A stretch of DNA of 33,636 bases from contig JAOQAJ010000117.1 in assembly GCA_025963675.1 (NCBI GenBank), positions 1-33,636 of the forward strand. The letters are read 5' to 3'. Position 1 is the first letter of the stretch, and every line of letters begins with the position of its first letter. The notes under the pieces are model-generated. The model saw only the letters and a program-made list of their open reading frames with translations. It did not search any database and was not told the origin of the DNA. Of this stretch, positions 23,601-31,370 are shown one piece after another. The stretch is from Segetibacter sp. Its GTDB lineage: Bacteria > Bacteroidota > Bacteroidia > Chitinophagales > Chitinophagaceae. Position numbers and translations under genes: made by a program.

Positions 23601-26183
23601 ATGAGTAAGAATTTATTGATAGTGGAGTCTCCGGCAAAAGCGAAGACGATTGAGAAAATACTGGGAGATGACTTTGAAGTAAAAAGTTGTTATGGACATA
23701 TCAGGGATCTTGAAAAAGATGACATGGGTATAGACCTGAACAACAACTACCAGCCGCGTTATAAAGTTCCTGAAGAAAAGCAGAAAGTTGTAAAAGAACT
23801 GAAACAGCTTGCAAAGAAAGCTAAAGAGGTTTGGCTTGCATCGGATGAGGACCGCGAAGGAGAAAGCATTAGCTGGCACCTTGCCGAAGAACTGGGCCTT
23901 GATCCTAAAAGTACAAAGCGAATTGTTTTTCATGAAATTACCGCTCCCGCGATAAGAAAGGCCGTACAAAATCCACGCTTTATAAATATGGACCTTGTGA
24001 ATGCCCAGCAGGCACGCAGGGTTTTAGACAGGCTTGTCGGTTTTGAATTGAGCCCTGTACTATGGCGCAAAATAGGAATGCAACGCAGCCTGAGTGCAGG
24101 CCGCGTGCAGAGCGTTGCCGTGAGATTGGTTGTTGAACGTGAAAGAGAGATAAACAATTTTGCGACAGAAAGCAGTTATAAGATTGAAGCACTATTTTCT
24201 GCAAACGACATAAATGGTAAACAAGTAACCTTTAAAGCGGAAGGCCCTGGAAAAATCTTACAACAGGAAGCGGCTCAACAGTTTTTGGAAAGTTGTAAAG
24301 ACGCTGAATACAAAGTAACGGACGTAACAGTTAAGCCTGCAAAACGTTCGCCCGCGGCGCCGTTTACCACATCTACCCTACAACAGGAAGCAAGCCGTAA
24401 ACTGGGCTACAGTGTAAGCAAAACAATGTTGATTGCACAACGGTTGTATGAAAGTGGTAAGATCACTTACATGCGTACTGACAGCATTAACCTGAGCGAA
24501 ACTGCAATGAACGCTATACAGGCTGAAATCAAAAGCAGTTACGGCGATAAGTATTACCAGGCCAGGGAATACAAAAACAAAAATGCAAGTGCGCAGGAAG
24601 CGCATGAGGCAATTCGTCCGACTTACATGGAAAATCATTCGGCAGACGATGAGGAAGGACGCCGTTTGTATGAACTAATCTGGCGACGCACTATCGCTTC
24701 GCAAATGGCTGATGCAGCTTTTGAAAAGACAATTGCAAAAATCAATATATCTACAAACAGGGACAACCTTACTGCAACCGGTGAGGTGATGAAGTTTGAT
24801 GGATTTTTGAAAGTGTATAATGAAGGCAAAGATGATGAAGACGGTGAAGAAGATGGCGAAGGTGTACTGCCGCCACTAAGGGCTGCACAGGTTCTTGACT
24901 TTAGAGAAATGAGGGCAACGCAAAGATTTACGCGTCCTGCACCAAGATATACTGAAGCTTCTCTGGTGAAAAAACTGGAAGAGTTGGGAATAGGTCGACC
25001 CTCAACATACGCTCCTACCATTACCACGATCATGAAGCGGAACTATGTGGAGAAGCGTGATAAGGAAGGGGTAAAAAGAGAGGTAAATGTACTAAAGCTT
25101 AAAAAAGACAACTCACTACAAAAGGAACTTATTGTTGAAAATACAGGCGCTGAAAAGTCTAAATTATTTCCGACAGACTTAGGGATGGTTGTTACAGACT
25201 TTTTGAAGCAACATTTTAAAAGTGTGATGGACTATGGTTTCACTGCACAGATAGAAGAAGAGTTTGATGAAATAGCCGAAGGCAAAATGAAGTGGAGCAA
25301 TATGATCGACGGCTTCTACAAACCTTTTCACAACAATATTGAAATAACACTTGAAACGGCTGAAAGGGCAAAAGGCGAAAGAATCTTAGGCGCAGAGGCT
25401 GAAACAGGTAAAAGAGTTGTTGCAAGAATGGGCCGTTTTGGTCCGATGGTACAAATTGGCGAATCTAATATTGAAGAGGAAAAACCTCGTTTTGCAAAAT
25501 TAAAATCTGACCAGAGCATCGAAACGATAACAATGGATGAAGCTATGGAATTATTCAAGCTGCCATTGGTATTGGGAGAATATGAAGGCAAAGAAGTGGC
25601 TGTTAACGTTGGAAGGTTTGGACCATATGTACGTTGGGGTGAAGAATTTATTTCATTACCACGAGGTGAAGATCCCTTAACGGTGGATATGGAACGGGCT
25701 GTTGAGGTGATTGGTGGTAAGCAGGTAGCAGATGCCCCGATAGCTATGTATGAAGATAAGCCTGTGACAAAAGGTAAAGGCCGGTTCGGGCCTTTTATCA
25801 AATGGCAGGATTTGTTCATAAATATTCCAAAGGGTTACAACTTCGACGAGCTGACCCAAAAAGATTGCGAGCAACTGATAGAGAAAAAAATAGAGAAAGA
25901 AGCAAACAGATACATTCAACATTGGCCGTCCGAAAAAATATCAATTGAAAATGGTCGCTGGGGTCCTTTTATCAAATTTGGAAAAAAGATGCTGAAAGTA
26001 ATTGGCAAAGGAGAAAAGGGAAAATATACTGCAGAAGAACTTTCAACTATCTCACTTGACGAGGTTAAGAAAATGATTGAGACACAAGTCCCGGGCGCTT
26101 TTGCAAAAAAGGCAGCGACGAAAAAAACAGCTGCAAAGAAAACTGCGGCGAAGAAAACCGCAGCTAAAAAACCAGTCAGTTAA
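23601..26183 (+). CDS. topA: DNA topoisomerase I (type IA)
   Basis: This 860-residue enzyme relaxes negative supercoils, opposing gyrase. The Toprim domain starts LLIVESPAKAKTIEKIL (residues 5-21) and has the metal-binding SDEDREGE at 81-88. The active-site Tyr290 is in ITYMRTDS, and QRSLSAGRVQS (161-171) is the conserved DNA-binding loop. In place of the C-terminal zinc fingers of E. coli TopA there are four GRxGP repeats (GRFGPMVQIG, GRFGPYVRWG, GRFGPFIKWQ, GRWGPFIKFG), the Toprim-associated C-terminal repeat type. The protein ends in a Lys/Ala tail with three KKTAA-type units encoded by 15-bp tandem repeats (26121-26165), like eukaryotic H1 tails and suited to non-specific DNA binding. A strong hairpin follows. 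Confidence 0.96.
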   Translation: MSKNLLIVESPAKAKTIEKILGDDFEVKSCYGHIRDLEKDDMGIDLNNNYQPRYKVPEEKQKVVKELKQLAKKAKEVWLASDEDREGESISWHLAEELGLDPKSTKRIVFHEITAPAIRKAVQNPRFINMDLVNAQQARRVLDRLVGFELSPVLWRKIGMQRSLSAGRVQSVAVRLVVEREREINNFATESSYKIEALFSANDINGKQVTFKAEGPGKILQQEAAQQFLESCKDAEYKVTDVTVKPAKRSPAAPFTTSTLQQEASRKLGYSVSKTMLIAQRLYESGKITYMRTDSINLSETAMNAIQAEIKSSYGDKYYQAREYKNKNASAQEAHEAIRPTYMENHSADDEEGRRLYELIWRRTIASQMADAAFEKTIAKINISTNRDNLTATGEVMKFDGFLKVYNEGKDDEDGEEDGEGVLPPLRAAQVLDFREMRATQRFTRPAPRYTEASLVKKLEELGIGRPSTYAPTITTIMKRNYVEKRDKEGVKREVNVLKLKKDNSLQKELIVENTGAEKSKLFPTDLGMVVTDFLKQHFKSVMDYGFTAQIEEEFDEIAEGKMKWSNMIDGFYKPFHNNIEITLETAERAKGERILGAEAETGKRVVARMGRFGPMVQIGESNIEEEKPRFAKLKSDQSIETITMDEAMELFKLPLVLGEYEGKEVAVNVGRFGPYVRWGEEFISLPRGEDPLTVDMERAVEVIGGKQVADAPIAMYEDKPVTKGKGRFGPFIKWQDLFINIPKGYNFDELTQKDCEQLIEKKIEKEANRYIQHWPSEKISIENGRWGPFIKFGKKMLKVIGKGEKGKYTAEELSTISLDEVKKMIETQVPGAFAKKAATKKTAAKKTAAKKTAAKKPVS

Positions 26184-26206
26184 AGAAAAGAAAGTATATT
26201 TTATAC

Positions 26207-26248
26207 AACAGGAAAGCGGAAGAACAAAAAATCTTCCGCTTTCCTGTT
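26207..26248 (+). terminator. Hairpin terminator of topA
   Basis: A perfect 17-bp inverted repeat (26207-26223 with 26232-26248) with an A-rich 8-nt loop lies 24 bases after the topA stop. The following sequence is AT-rich rather than a pure T run, so termination efficiency is uncertain. Confidence 0.75.
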
Positions 26249-26262
26249 CTTATTTAAGCATC

Positions 26263-26427
26263 TTAAAATAAAATCAATTTAACAACCGAGATTATCTCCA
26301 CTTGTAAATTCTTGCCCGTCTGTTCGCTTTCCATCACCATATTTTCTACAGGTTTTGCTTCAGTTAAAGCGGCAACAGAATTGATTATTATAAGAAATGA
26401 AGCAAGAGTTAGAAGGCCGTTTGGCAT
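26263..26427 (-). CDS. Possible small membrane or exported peptide
   Basis: From ATG 26427 the minus strand encodes 54 residues: a hydrophobic N-terminus (GLLTLASFLIIINSVAAL) followed by a polar acidic stretch and a hydrophobic end (VVKLILF). The layout fits a small signal-peptide-bearing or membrane protein. The frame is open for 17 more codons upstream. There is no good ribosome-binding site or promoter motif and no family that I recognise. It would converge on the topA hairpin. It could be a chance frame. Confidence 0.25.
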   Translation of the reverse strand: MPNGLLTLASFLIIINSVAALTEAKPVENMVMESEQTGKNLQVEIISVVKLILF

Positions 26428-26602
26428 TGGGTAATTTTTCTTAAAATATGAATAAAAGGCGTTAAAGCATAATTGCATTAAATTTTATTAATCAACATAG
26501 TCTAATAACTTGTCTTTGGTTAGTTAATAAAAAATTACGTAGTTTGAAGAAAAGAATAATAAGAGCAAAAAAGGCGTTAAGATTAATAATACTAACTTGA
26601 AT

Positions 26603-27472
26603 ATGAATGAAACGCGGGAAATATCGGCTTTGTTTTCCCTGATCGATGATCCGGACCAGGAAGTTTTTTCAACTGTGTCTAACCGCATTGTTGATTATGG
26701 GCGTGGCATCATACCTAATCTTGAAAATTTATGGGAAAATACTTTAAGTGAGGAAGTGCAGGAGCGAATAGAGCTTCTAATTCACAAACTGCATTTTATA
26801 GATCTAAACAAAGACTTTACTGATTGGAAAAACAATCCGTATCACGACCTGCTATTTGGGTCTCTGCTGGTAGCAAAGTTTCAATATCCCGAACTAGCCA
26901 CAGCTCCTGTCTTGCAGGAACTGGAGAGAATTCGCCGCAACGTGTGGCTAGAGTTAAACAGCTTTCTCACTTCACTTGAGCAAGCGAATGTTATATCAAG
27001 TATCGTCTACAATTATTATAATCTTAAAGGGGTCGAAATGGGTTATAACAACCCTGACGATTTTTTTATTCACAAGGTCATAGAAAGCAAAAAAGGAAAC
27101 GCACTTAGTAATGGAGTTTTGTACCTGCTTCTTTGCGAATTGCTTGATATTAATGTTAAGGCTATCAATATTCCACGTCAGTTTATACTTGCATATTTTC
27201 ATAACGATTATGATCAGTTAATGGATCCTAATCCGCAGCAGAAGATCCATTTTTATATTGATGCTATCAACGGTCAGATCTTTTCTCACAAAGACATGGA
27301 AGCATATTTCAAACGCATTTCCGTTCCGATCACACCTTTTTATTTCAAGCCGCTTTCACATAAAAAAATTATTCAAATCCAATTGGAAGAATTGGCAAAA
27401 TGCTTTAAAAATGCCAAATACGATTATAAATACAAAGAGCTGATGAGCTTAAGTAATTTATTGGAGGATTAG
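26603..27472 (+). CDS. SirB1/transglutaminase-like family protein
   Basis: This 289-residue cytoplasmic protein belongs to the SirB1-like group of transglutaminase-fold proteins. After a helical N-terminal domain (to about 100) comes the conserved core: the RRNVWLELN segment near 111, the Asn-rich YNNPDDFFIHKVIE near 148-161, KKGNALSNGVLYLL at 163-176 and NIPRQFIL at 189-196. These match the R-x-GnP-x-sL-gvlYL and nxPghFl blocks of the family. The catalytic Cys of true transglutaminases is not in place, as is usual in this group, so a structural or regulatory role is more likely than protease activity. I choose ATG 26603; a TTG two codons upstream is also in frame. The function is unknown. 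Confidence 0.8.
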   Translation: MNETREISALFSLIDDPDQEVFSTVSNRIVDYGRGIIPNLENLWENTLSEEVQERIELLIHKLHFIDLNKDFTDWKNNPYHDLLFGSLLVAKFQYPELATAPVLQELERIRRNVWLELNSFLTSLEQANVISSIVYNYYNLKGVEMGYNNPDDFFIHKVIESKKGNALSNGVLYLLLCELLDINVKAINIPRQFILAYFHNDYDQLMDPNPQQKIHFYIDAINGQIFSHKDMEAYFKRISVPITPFYFKPLSHKKIIQIQLEELAKCFKNAKYDYKYKELMSLSNLLED

Positions 27473-27520
27473 TTGCTTTCTTGTTGGAAAGGTTTAAACA
27501 ATCTAAACTACAAAGATTTT

Positions 27521-27594
27521 TTTTAACCCGGCTTTAGACAGCTATCTGACTTTTCTTGCGTCGCACACTTTTACTGTTTATTCTTTTCTCAACC
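27521..27594 (-). repeat. Dispersed intergenic repeat, copy 9
   Basis: On the minus strand: GTTGAG near 27593, ACAGTAAAAGTG, then the core half TGCGACGCAA (27556-27568), then at the expected distance AAGCCGGGTTAAAAA. The CGATG end of the core is replaced by GAAAA. It lies between two convergent genes. Confidence 0.75.
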
Positions 27595-27611
27595 TTTCTC
27601 ATAATTGCAAT

Positions 27612-27644
27612 AAAAAAACCGCTGATTTTACTCAACGGCTTTTA
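27612..27644 (-). terminator. Rho-independent terminator of osmC
   Basis: On the minus strand the stem AAAAGCCGTTGA pairs with TCAGCGGTTTTT through two G-U pairs and a short loop, and a U run follows. The wobble pairs form only in the minus-strand RNA, so it serves osmC. Confidence 0.8.
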
Positions 27645-27684
27645 TTTTATTTAAGTGCTTACACCAGAATTATCAACCTTCACT

Positions 27685-28098
27685 CTATCCCAGTTTAGCT
27701 TCCATTGATATGTTTAAAGCGCTGTACGCTTTACTAACAGGACAGTTGTCTTTTGCGTTCTGGGCCGCCTTCTGAAATTCTTCATCGCTTATACCGGGAA
27801 TTGTTGCGGTAACTTTTAGTTCAGAAGTTGTTATCGCTCCGTTTTCAAGGGCTATCGAACACGTTGTTTCTATTTTATCTGCAGTAAATCCTGCTTCGCC
27901 TAAAACAAAACTTAGCTTCATGGTAAAACAACCTGCATGAGCTGCAGCCATTAACTCCTCGGGGTTTGTTCCTACACCCTCTTCGAACCGTGACTTATAA
28001 GAATATTGGGTGCTATTCAGAACTGTACTTTGTGTACTAAGTGTTCCTTTACCTTCTTTACCGGAACCGTTCCAAACGGCAGTTGCGTTTCTTTTCAT
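27685..28098 (-). CDS. osmC: OsmC-family peroxide-reducing protein
   Basis: This 137-residue cytoplasmic protein belongs to the OsmC/Ohr family, thiol peroxidases that reduce organic hydroperoxides. The two redox cysteines are Cys57 (in AHAGCFTMKLS) and Cys119 (in NCPVSKAY). Arg37 and the Glu pair at 47-48 (NPEELM), which activate the peroxidatic Cys, are also present. The NCPVSKA motif favours the OsmC branch over Ohr. Length is typical. The gene is divergent from csaA, with only 39 bp between start codons, so the two promoters must overlap or lie partly inside coding sequence. Confidence 0.93.
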   Translation of the reverse strand: MKRNATAVWNGSGKEGKGTLSTQSTVLNSTQYSYKSRFEEGVGTNPEELMAAAHAGCFTMKLSFVLGEAGFTADKIETTCSIALENGAITTSELKVTATIPGISDEEFQKAAQNAKDNCPVSKAYSALNISMEAKLG

Positions 28099-28111
28099 AC
28101 TTTTTGTTGTT

Positions 28112-28119
28112 TAGATTTG
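28112..28119 (+). promoter_or_regulatory. Putative -7 promoter element of the csaA operon
   Basis: TAGATTTG matches TAnnTTTG and lies 18 bases before the csaA ATG. Its -33 partner would have to fall inside the osmC coding region. Confidence 0.45.
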
Positions 28120-28137
28120 ATTTTTAAAAATTGTTTT

Positions 28138-28467
28138 ATGATTTCATGGGATGACTTCGAAAAAGTTAACATTCAAACAGGAACAATTGTTGAAATTAAT
28201 GATTTTCCAAAAGCCCGAAAGCCGGCGTATCAATTAACTATTGACTTTGGCCCCTCAGGAATTAAGAAGTCTTCTGCGCAAATTACAAAGCATTATTCGA
28301 AAGAGCAATTGCTGGGCCAGCAGGTTGTTGCAGTTGTAAACTTTCCCCCTAAACAAATTTCCAACTTTTATAGCGAATGTCTGGTGTTAGGTGTATATGA
28401 CGAGAATAATGATGTCATTTTGTTGAAGCCTGAAAGAGTGGTTAAAAATGGCCAAAAAGTAGGATAA
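28138..28467 (+). CDS. csaA: CsaA-type tRNA-binding-domain protein
   Basis: ATG 28138 begins MISWDDFEKVNIQTGTIVE and gives 109 residues, the normal CsaA size. The frame is open for 44 more codons upstream, but that stretch runs across the osmC start on the opposite strand and looks non-coding. The single EMAP/tRNA-binding OB fold is complete: GTIVEINDFPKARKPAY (15-31), FGPSGIKKSSAQIT (37-50), VVAVVNFPPKQISNF (63-77) and ECLVLGVYDEN (80-90). CsaA binds tRNA-like RNA and has been described as an export-related chaperone in Bacillus. ogt starts three bases after the stop, so they form one operon. Confidence 0.93.
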   Translation: MISWDDFEKVNIQTGTIVEINDFPKARKPAYQLTIDFGPSGIKKSSAQITKHYSKEQLLGQQVVAVVNFPPKQISNFYSECLVLGVYDENNDVILLKPERVVKNGQKVG

Positions 28468-28470
28468 GTA

Positions 28471-28959
28471 ATGGATGCATTCACATACTACAATTCGCCG
28501 GTAGGACTTATAAAAATTGGAGGTACAGAAACCTATATCAATGAGGTAACATTTCTCGACGAGGGAAGTGACAGAGTAAACTCTTTCGGAACGAACCCGT
28601 TACTCCTTCGGTGTATTGAAGAGCTGATAGAATACTTTAATGGCAAGCGACTTTCGTTTGACATTCCTGTTTTTCAAAAAGGAACAGAGTTTCAAACCAA
28701 AGTGTGGGGAGAGTTACTAAACATCAATTACGGTAAGACGATAAGTTATATGACACTGGCTAAAAAGTTAGGTGACCCAAATTGTATTCGCGCAGCGGCA
28801 TCAAGCAATGGCAAGAATAATATTTGCATTATTGTTCCCTGCCATCGCGTTATCGGAAGTAATCAATCACTTGTTGGATATGCCGGTGGATTATGGCGAA
28901 AAAAGTGGCTGCTGGAGCACGAGAATAAAGTTGCAAACGGGGTACAAACATTATTTTAA
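28471..28959 (+). CDS. ogt: Methylated-DNA-protein-cysteine methyltransferase
   Basis: This 162-residue suicide enzyme removes methyl groups from O6-methylguanine by transferring them to its own cysteine. The acceptor is Cys124 in IVPCHRVIGS, followed by the usual YAGGLWRKKWLLEHE. The helix-turn-helix part GELLNINYGKTISYMTLAKK (80-99) includes the YGxTxSY-type segment. The N-terminal domain (MDAFTYYNSPVGLIKI) is the Ogt/Ada-C type; there is no Ada phosphotriester domain. It lies between csaA (3 bp gap) and a reductase gene (35 bp gap) on the same strand, with no sign of alkylation-specific control. Confidence 0.95.
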   Translation: MDAFTYYNSPVGLIKIGGTETYINEVTFLDEGSDRVNSFGTNPLLLRCIEELIEYFNGKRLSFDIPVFQKGTEFQTKVWGELLNINYGKTISYMTLAKKLGDPNCIRAAASSNGKNNICIIVPCHRVIGSNQSLVGYAGGLWRKKWLLEHENKVANGVQTLF

Positions 28960-28994
28960 AAGACAGAAACATAAGACAGGTCAGGCAGGCAACA

Positions 28995-30071
28995 ATGGAG
29001 ATACTTACAAGAAGACAAATGGAACATTTACAGTTAAGAATAAATAAGATAAAAGACGAGACCGCAGATAGCAAAACATTTTACGTTGAAGAAATCAACA
29101 AAAGAAACATTGCATACAAAGCGGGTCAATTCCTCACGTTACTGGTAACACTGCATAATAAAGAGGTTCGCCGATCATATTCCATAAGTTCAACTCCCGG
29201 TGTCGATGATCATCTTTTCTTTACAATAAAAAGAATTGAAAATGGCCAACTAAGCCGGTATTTGTTTGATGAACTAGGAGTCGGGGATATAATTATTAGC
29301 CTCCCTCCTTCCGGCAGGTTTACAATTGAAAAACCAGAGAGTGATGTTGCAGTTTTCATTTCAGCAGGAAGCGGAATCACTCCCGTATTTTCCTTAATCA
29401 AGCATATACTTTATCATTTCAGGGAAACACAGGTCTTACTGATCAATCAAAACCATAGCGAAAAAGACAGCATATTTAGAAATGAATTGATCACGCTGCA
29501 GAAAAAATTTGACTCAAGGTTTATTCTAAAAGAAATTTTTAGCCAGCCAATTGATCATAATCTCCGCTCGCTTCGATTAAATAATAATTTGCTGGAAAGT
29601 ATTTTGTTGCAAAGCCTTACTACATCCTCGGTAAAATTTTATCTCTGTGGTCCTGGCACATTTATGAGGATGGCCCAGTTTACTCTGAAAGTGATGAAAT
29701 ACAGGCAGGACCAGATAAGGCAGGAAAACTTTTTTGCTACCGCTCCTCCCCCGCCCTTTATGACAGACAAAACCCCTCATAAGGTCATTATCAATTATCA
29801 TGATAAAAAGTACACTCTTGATGTTGCTTATCCAAACAATATACTGGAGGTGGCTTTGAAGAATAACATTCAACTACCTTACAGTTGTCGTGGTGGCAGA
29901 TGTAGTACCTGTACTGCGAGGTGCACCAGCGGAAGTGTGAAGATGACGATCAATGATGTATTAACAGAAAAAGACCTGGCCGATGGTCTAATTCTAACGT
30001 GCGTATCGTACCCTGAAACTGACGTTGAATTAACGTTTACCCGAATCGATGTAGATGAAACGGAGCTTTAA
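28995..30071 (+). CDS. PaaE-like ferredoxin:NAD(P)H oxidoreductase
   Basis: This 358-residue soluble protein fuses an FAD/NAD(P)H reductase to a plant-type 2Fe-2S ferredoxin. RSYSIS at residues 60-65 binds FAD and GSGITP at 125-130 binds NAD(P)H, with YLCGPGTFM further on. The ferredoxin domain has cysteines at 298, 303, 306 and 336 in the CxxxxCxxC...C arrangement. The architecture matches PaaE and related electron-transfer subunits of oxygenases or desaturases. No oxygenase gene is adjacent, so its acceptor is unknown. ATG 28995 is used; an in-frame ATG at 29022 is also possible. It is probably the last gene of the csaA-ogt operon. Confidence 0.9.
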   Translation: MEILTRRQMEHLQLRINKIKDETADSKTFYVEEINKRNIAYKAGQFLTLLVTLHNKEVRRSYSISSTPGVDDHLFFTIKRIENGQLSRYLFDELGVGDIIISLPPSGRFTIEKPESDVAVFISAGSGITPVFSLIKHILYHFRETQVLLINQNHSEKDSIFRNELITLQKKFDSRFILKEIFSQPIDHNLRSLRLNNNLLESILLQSLTTSSVKFYLCGPGTFMRMAQFTLKVMKYRQDQIRQENFFATAPPPPFMTDKTPHKVIINYHDKKYTLDVAYPNNILEVALKNNIQLPYSCRGGRCSTCTARCTSGSVKMTINDVLTEKDLADGLILTCVSYPETDVELTFTRIDVDETEL

Positions 30072-30154
30072 CCAAGGGAATGACGCAGGCGTTTAAGTTT
30101 ATACAAACATTTCAGCCAGCAAATCACCGGGTTTAAGTTATTTAAGAAAAAGGC

Positions 30155-30189
30155 AATAAAAAATCCAAATGTCTCATGACATTTGGATT
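30155..30189 (-). terminator. Rho-independent terminator of the DUF2383-type gene
   Basis: A perfect 12-bp stem (30162-30173 with 30178-30189) closes on a four-base loop. On the minus strand a T run follows at once, ending transcription from 30682. The preceding plus-strand operon could also use the stem, but without a T run. Confidence 0.85.
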
Positions 30190-30223
30190 GATAACTCCTC
30201 GATATTTCTAAAAAATCGTCCCT

Positions 30224-30682
30224 TTATTCCCGGTCACGCAACGCCTTAATCTCGTCGTGCGATCCTTTCAAAATATGTTTCTGTTTTGAAACCATTTCTC
30301 TTAAGTAAGCAGGAAGATCTTCAGAAAGCAATGCTGCATCATAAGCCTTTTGAGCTGCATCTTCTCCAAACTCGCAATTGTTAAGTACTGTTTTTCTGTC
30401 GTGGCCGGTAAAGACAGCCTTCACATCCATCCATGCCTTATATATCTTTCCACTGTTGGTTGTGGAAGTTCCCGACTTCATTTCTCCGCCCAATGCCTGT
30501 ACTTCGGTACCAAGTGCCATTCTTACCTGCCTGCTCTCGTCTATCATTGCGCTAAAGAGCACTTTTAAATCATCATCCGAGTCTTTCAATTCCTGTATTG
30601 CCTTTTCGTATCCAATTATCCGATCATTATTTATTTGAATAAGATCGTTTAATATTCCAATGGTCGTTTGTGTAGGTTCCAT
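30224..30682 (-). CDS. PA2169-family four-helix-bundle protein (DUF2383)
   Basis: This 152-residue cytoplasmic protein is all helical with no signal peptide. The start TTIGILNDLIQINNDRIIGY and the later segments SRQVRMALGTEVQALGG and CEFGEDAAQKAYDAAL match the PA2169/DUF2383 family, a ferritin-like four-helix bundle of unknown function often linked to stress. Glu and His residues suited to metal binding are spaced along the helices, but a di-iron site cannot be claimed from sequence alone. The gene stands alone with its own terminator. The ATG at 30682 gives the normal length. Confidence 0.88.
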   Translation of the reverse strand: MEPTQTTIGILNDLIQINNDRIIGYEKAIQELKDSDDDLKVLFSAMIDESRQVRMALGTEVQALGGEMKSGTSTTNSGKIYKAWMDVKAVFTGHDRKTVLNNCEFGEDAAQKAYDAALLSEDLPAYLREMVSKQKHILKGSHDEIKALRDRE

Positions 30683-30827
30683 AATTACTTTTTGAAATTA
30701 GTAAAAATCTTGTGCCAATGTATTAGGATGAAAAGTTGCTTTACAAAACGATACGAAACCAGCAAAATCCGGTTTTTTTTACTTTATGTAATTATGGTTT
30801 TTATGGCATCCCTAAGAAAAATGACAA

Positions 30828-31214
30828 ATGAACAAGCACAGAAAACTTATCCTCTTCGCCATTTTAGTATTTGCGCCAATTATTTGCTTTTGTCAAACCC
30901 ACAAATTGGCTACAATAAACACGATTGTAAATGAAATGGCAGCAAATAATTTATACGAACGATCGGCAACAATTGGTTACGCAGGAACTGATTCTAAACA
31001 ACTGGAATTATACGAACAACTTAAAGCTACAGCATCAGCAAACGAGTTAATAGATGTTGCAATGAACCATAAGAGTGCAGTAGTACGATTGTACGCTTTT
31101 GATGCATTAAAGCAAAAGACGAAAATTATTCCTAAAAGCTTAATTGAAAAATTCGGGTCAGACAGCACAGAAGTAATGACACTGACAGGTTGTATTGGAG
31201 AAAAAAACGTGTAA
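30828..31214 (+). CDS. Small exported protein, possibly frameshifted at its end
   Basis: The 128-residue product has a signal peptide (hydrophobic residues 8-20, ending near FCQ) and a short helical body; NHKSAVVRLYAFDALKQK resembles one HEAT-type helix pair. I do not recognise the family. At 31201-31207 there is a run of seven A just before the stop. With one more A the frame would continue as KKRVKSLAFTSVIQQ to a TAA at 31247-31249, a natural-looking extension of about 12 residues. A repeat copy and cdd lie downstream. The function is unknown. Confidence 0.65.
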   Translation: MNKHRKLILFAILVFAPIICFCQTHKLATINTIVNEMAANNLYERSATIGYAGTDSKQLELYEQLKATASANELIDVAMNHKSAVVRLYAFDALKQKTKIIPKSLIEKFGSDSTEVMTLTGCIGEKNV

Positions 31215-31306
31215 AATCCCTTGCTTTTACATCTGTAATTCAACAATAATTAGCTGAAGAAATGGATGAACGGCTTTCTTTGTTCCTTCTACCCTATGAC
31301 ATAGAA

Positions 31307-31358
31307 CACAAAGACGGACGCATTTCAAACCTTCGTGTCTTTGTGCCTTTGTGGCTAG
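31307..31358. repeat. Inverted-repeat element with CTTCGTGTCTTTGTG
   Basis: CACAAAGAC (31307-31315) and GTCTTTGTG (31337-31345) are perfect inverted arms around a 21-nt loop, followed by CCTTTGTGGCTAG. I recall very similar strings between genes in many bacterial genomes; its function is unknown. It lies just upstream of a dispersed repeat copy. Confidence 0.45.
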
Positions 31359-31370
31359 AAAATTCGCATA

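Larger units (their letters stand above)
26184..26596. other. Intergenic region after topA
   Basis: About 410 bases containing the topA terminator (26207-26248) and one possible small minus-strand gene (26263-26427). The remaining 170 bases before the SirB1-type gene are AT-rich, with no exact TAnnTTTG. Confidence 0.5.

Noticed and set aside
28006-28137. N-terminal extension of CsaA by 44 residues
   Set aside because: It overlaps the osmC start on the opposite strand, is Cys/Phe-rich and has no family counterpart; the ATG at 28138 gives the standard protein.
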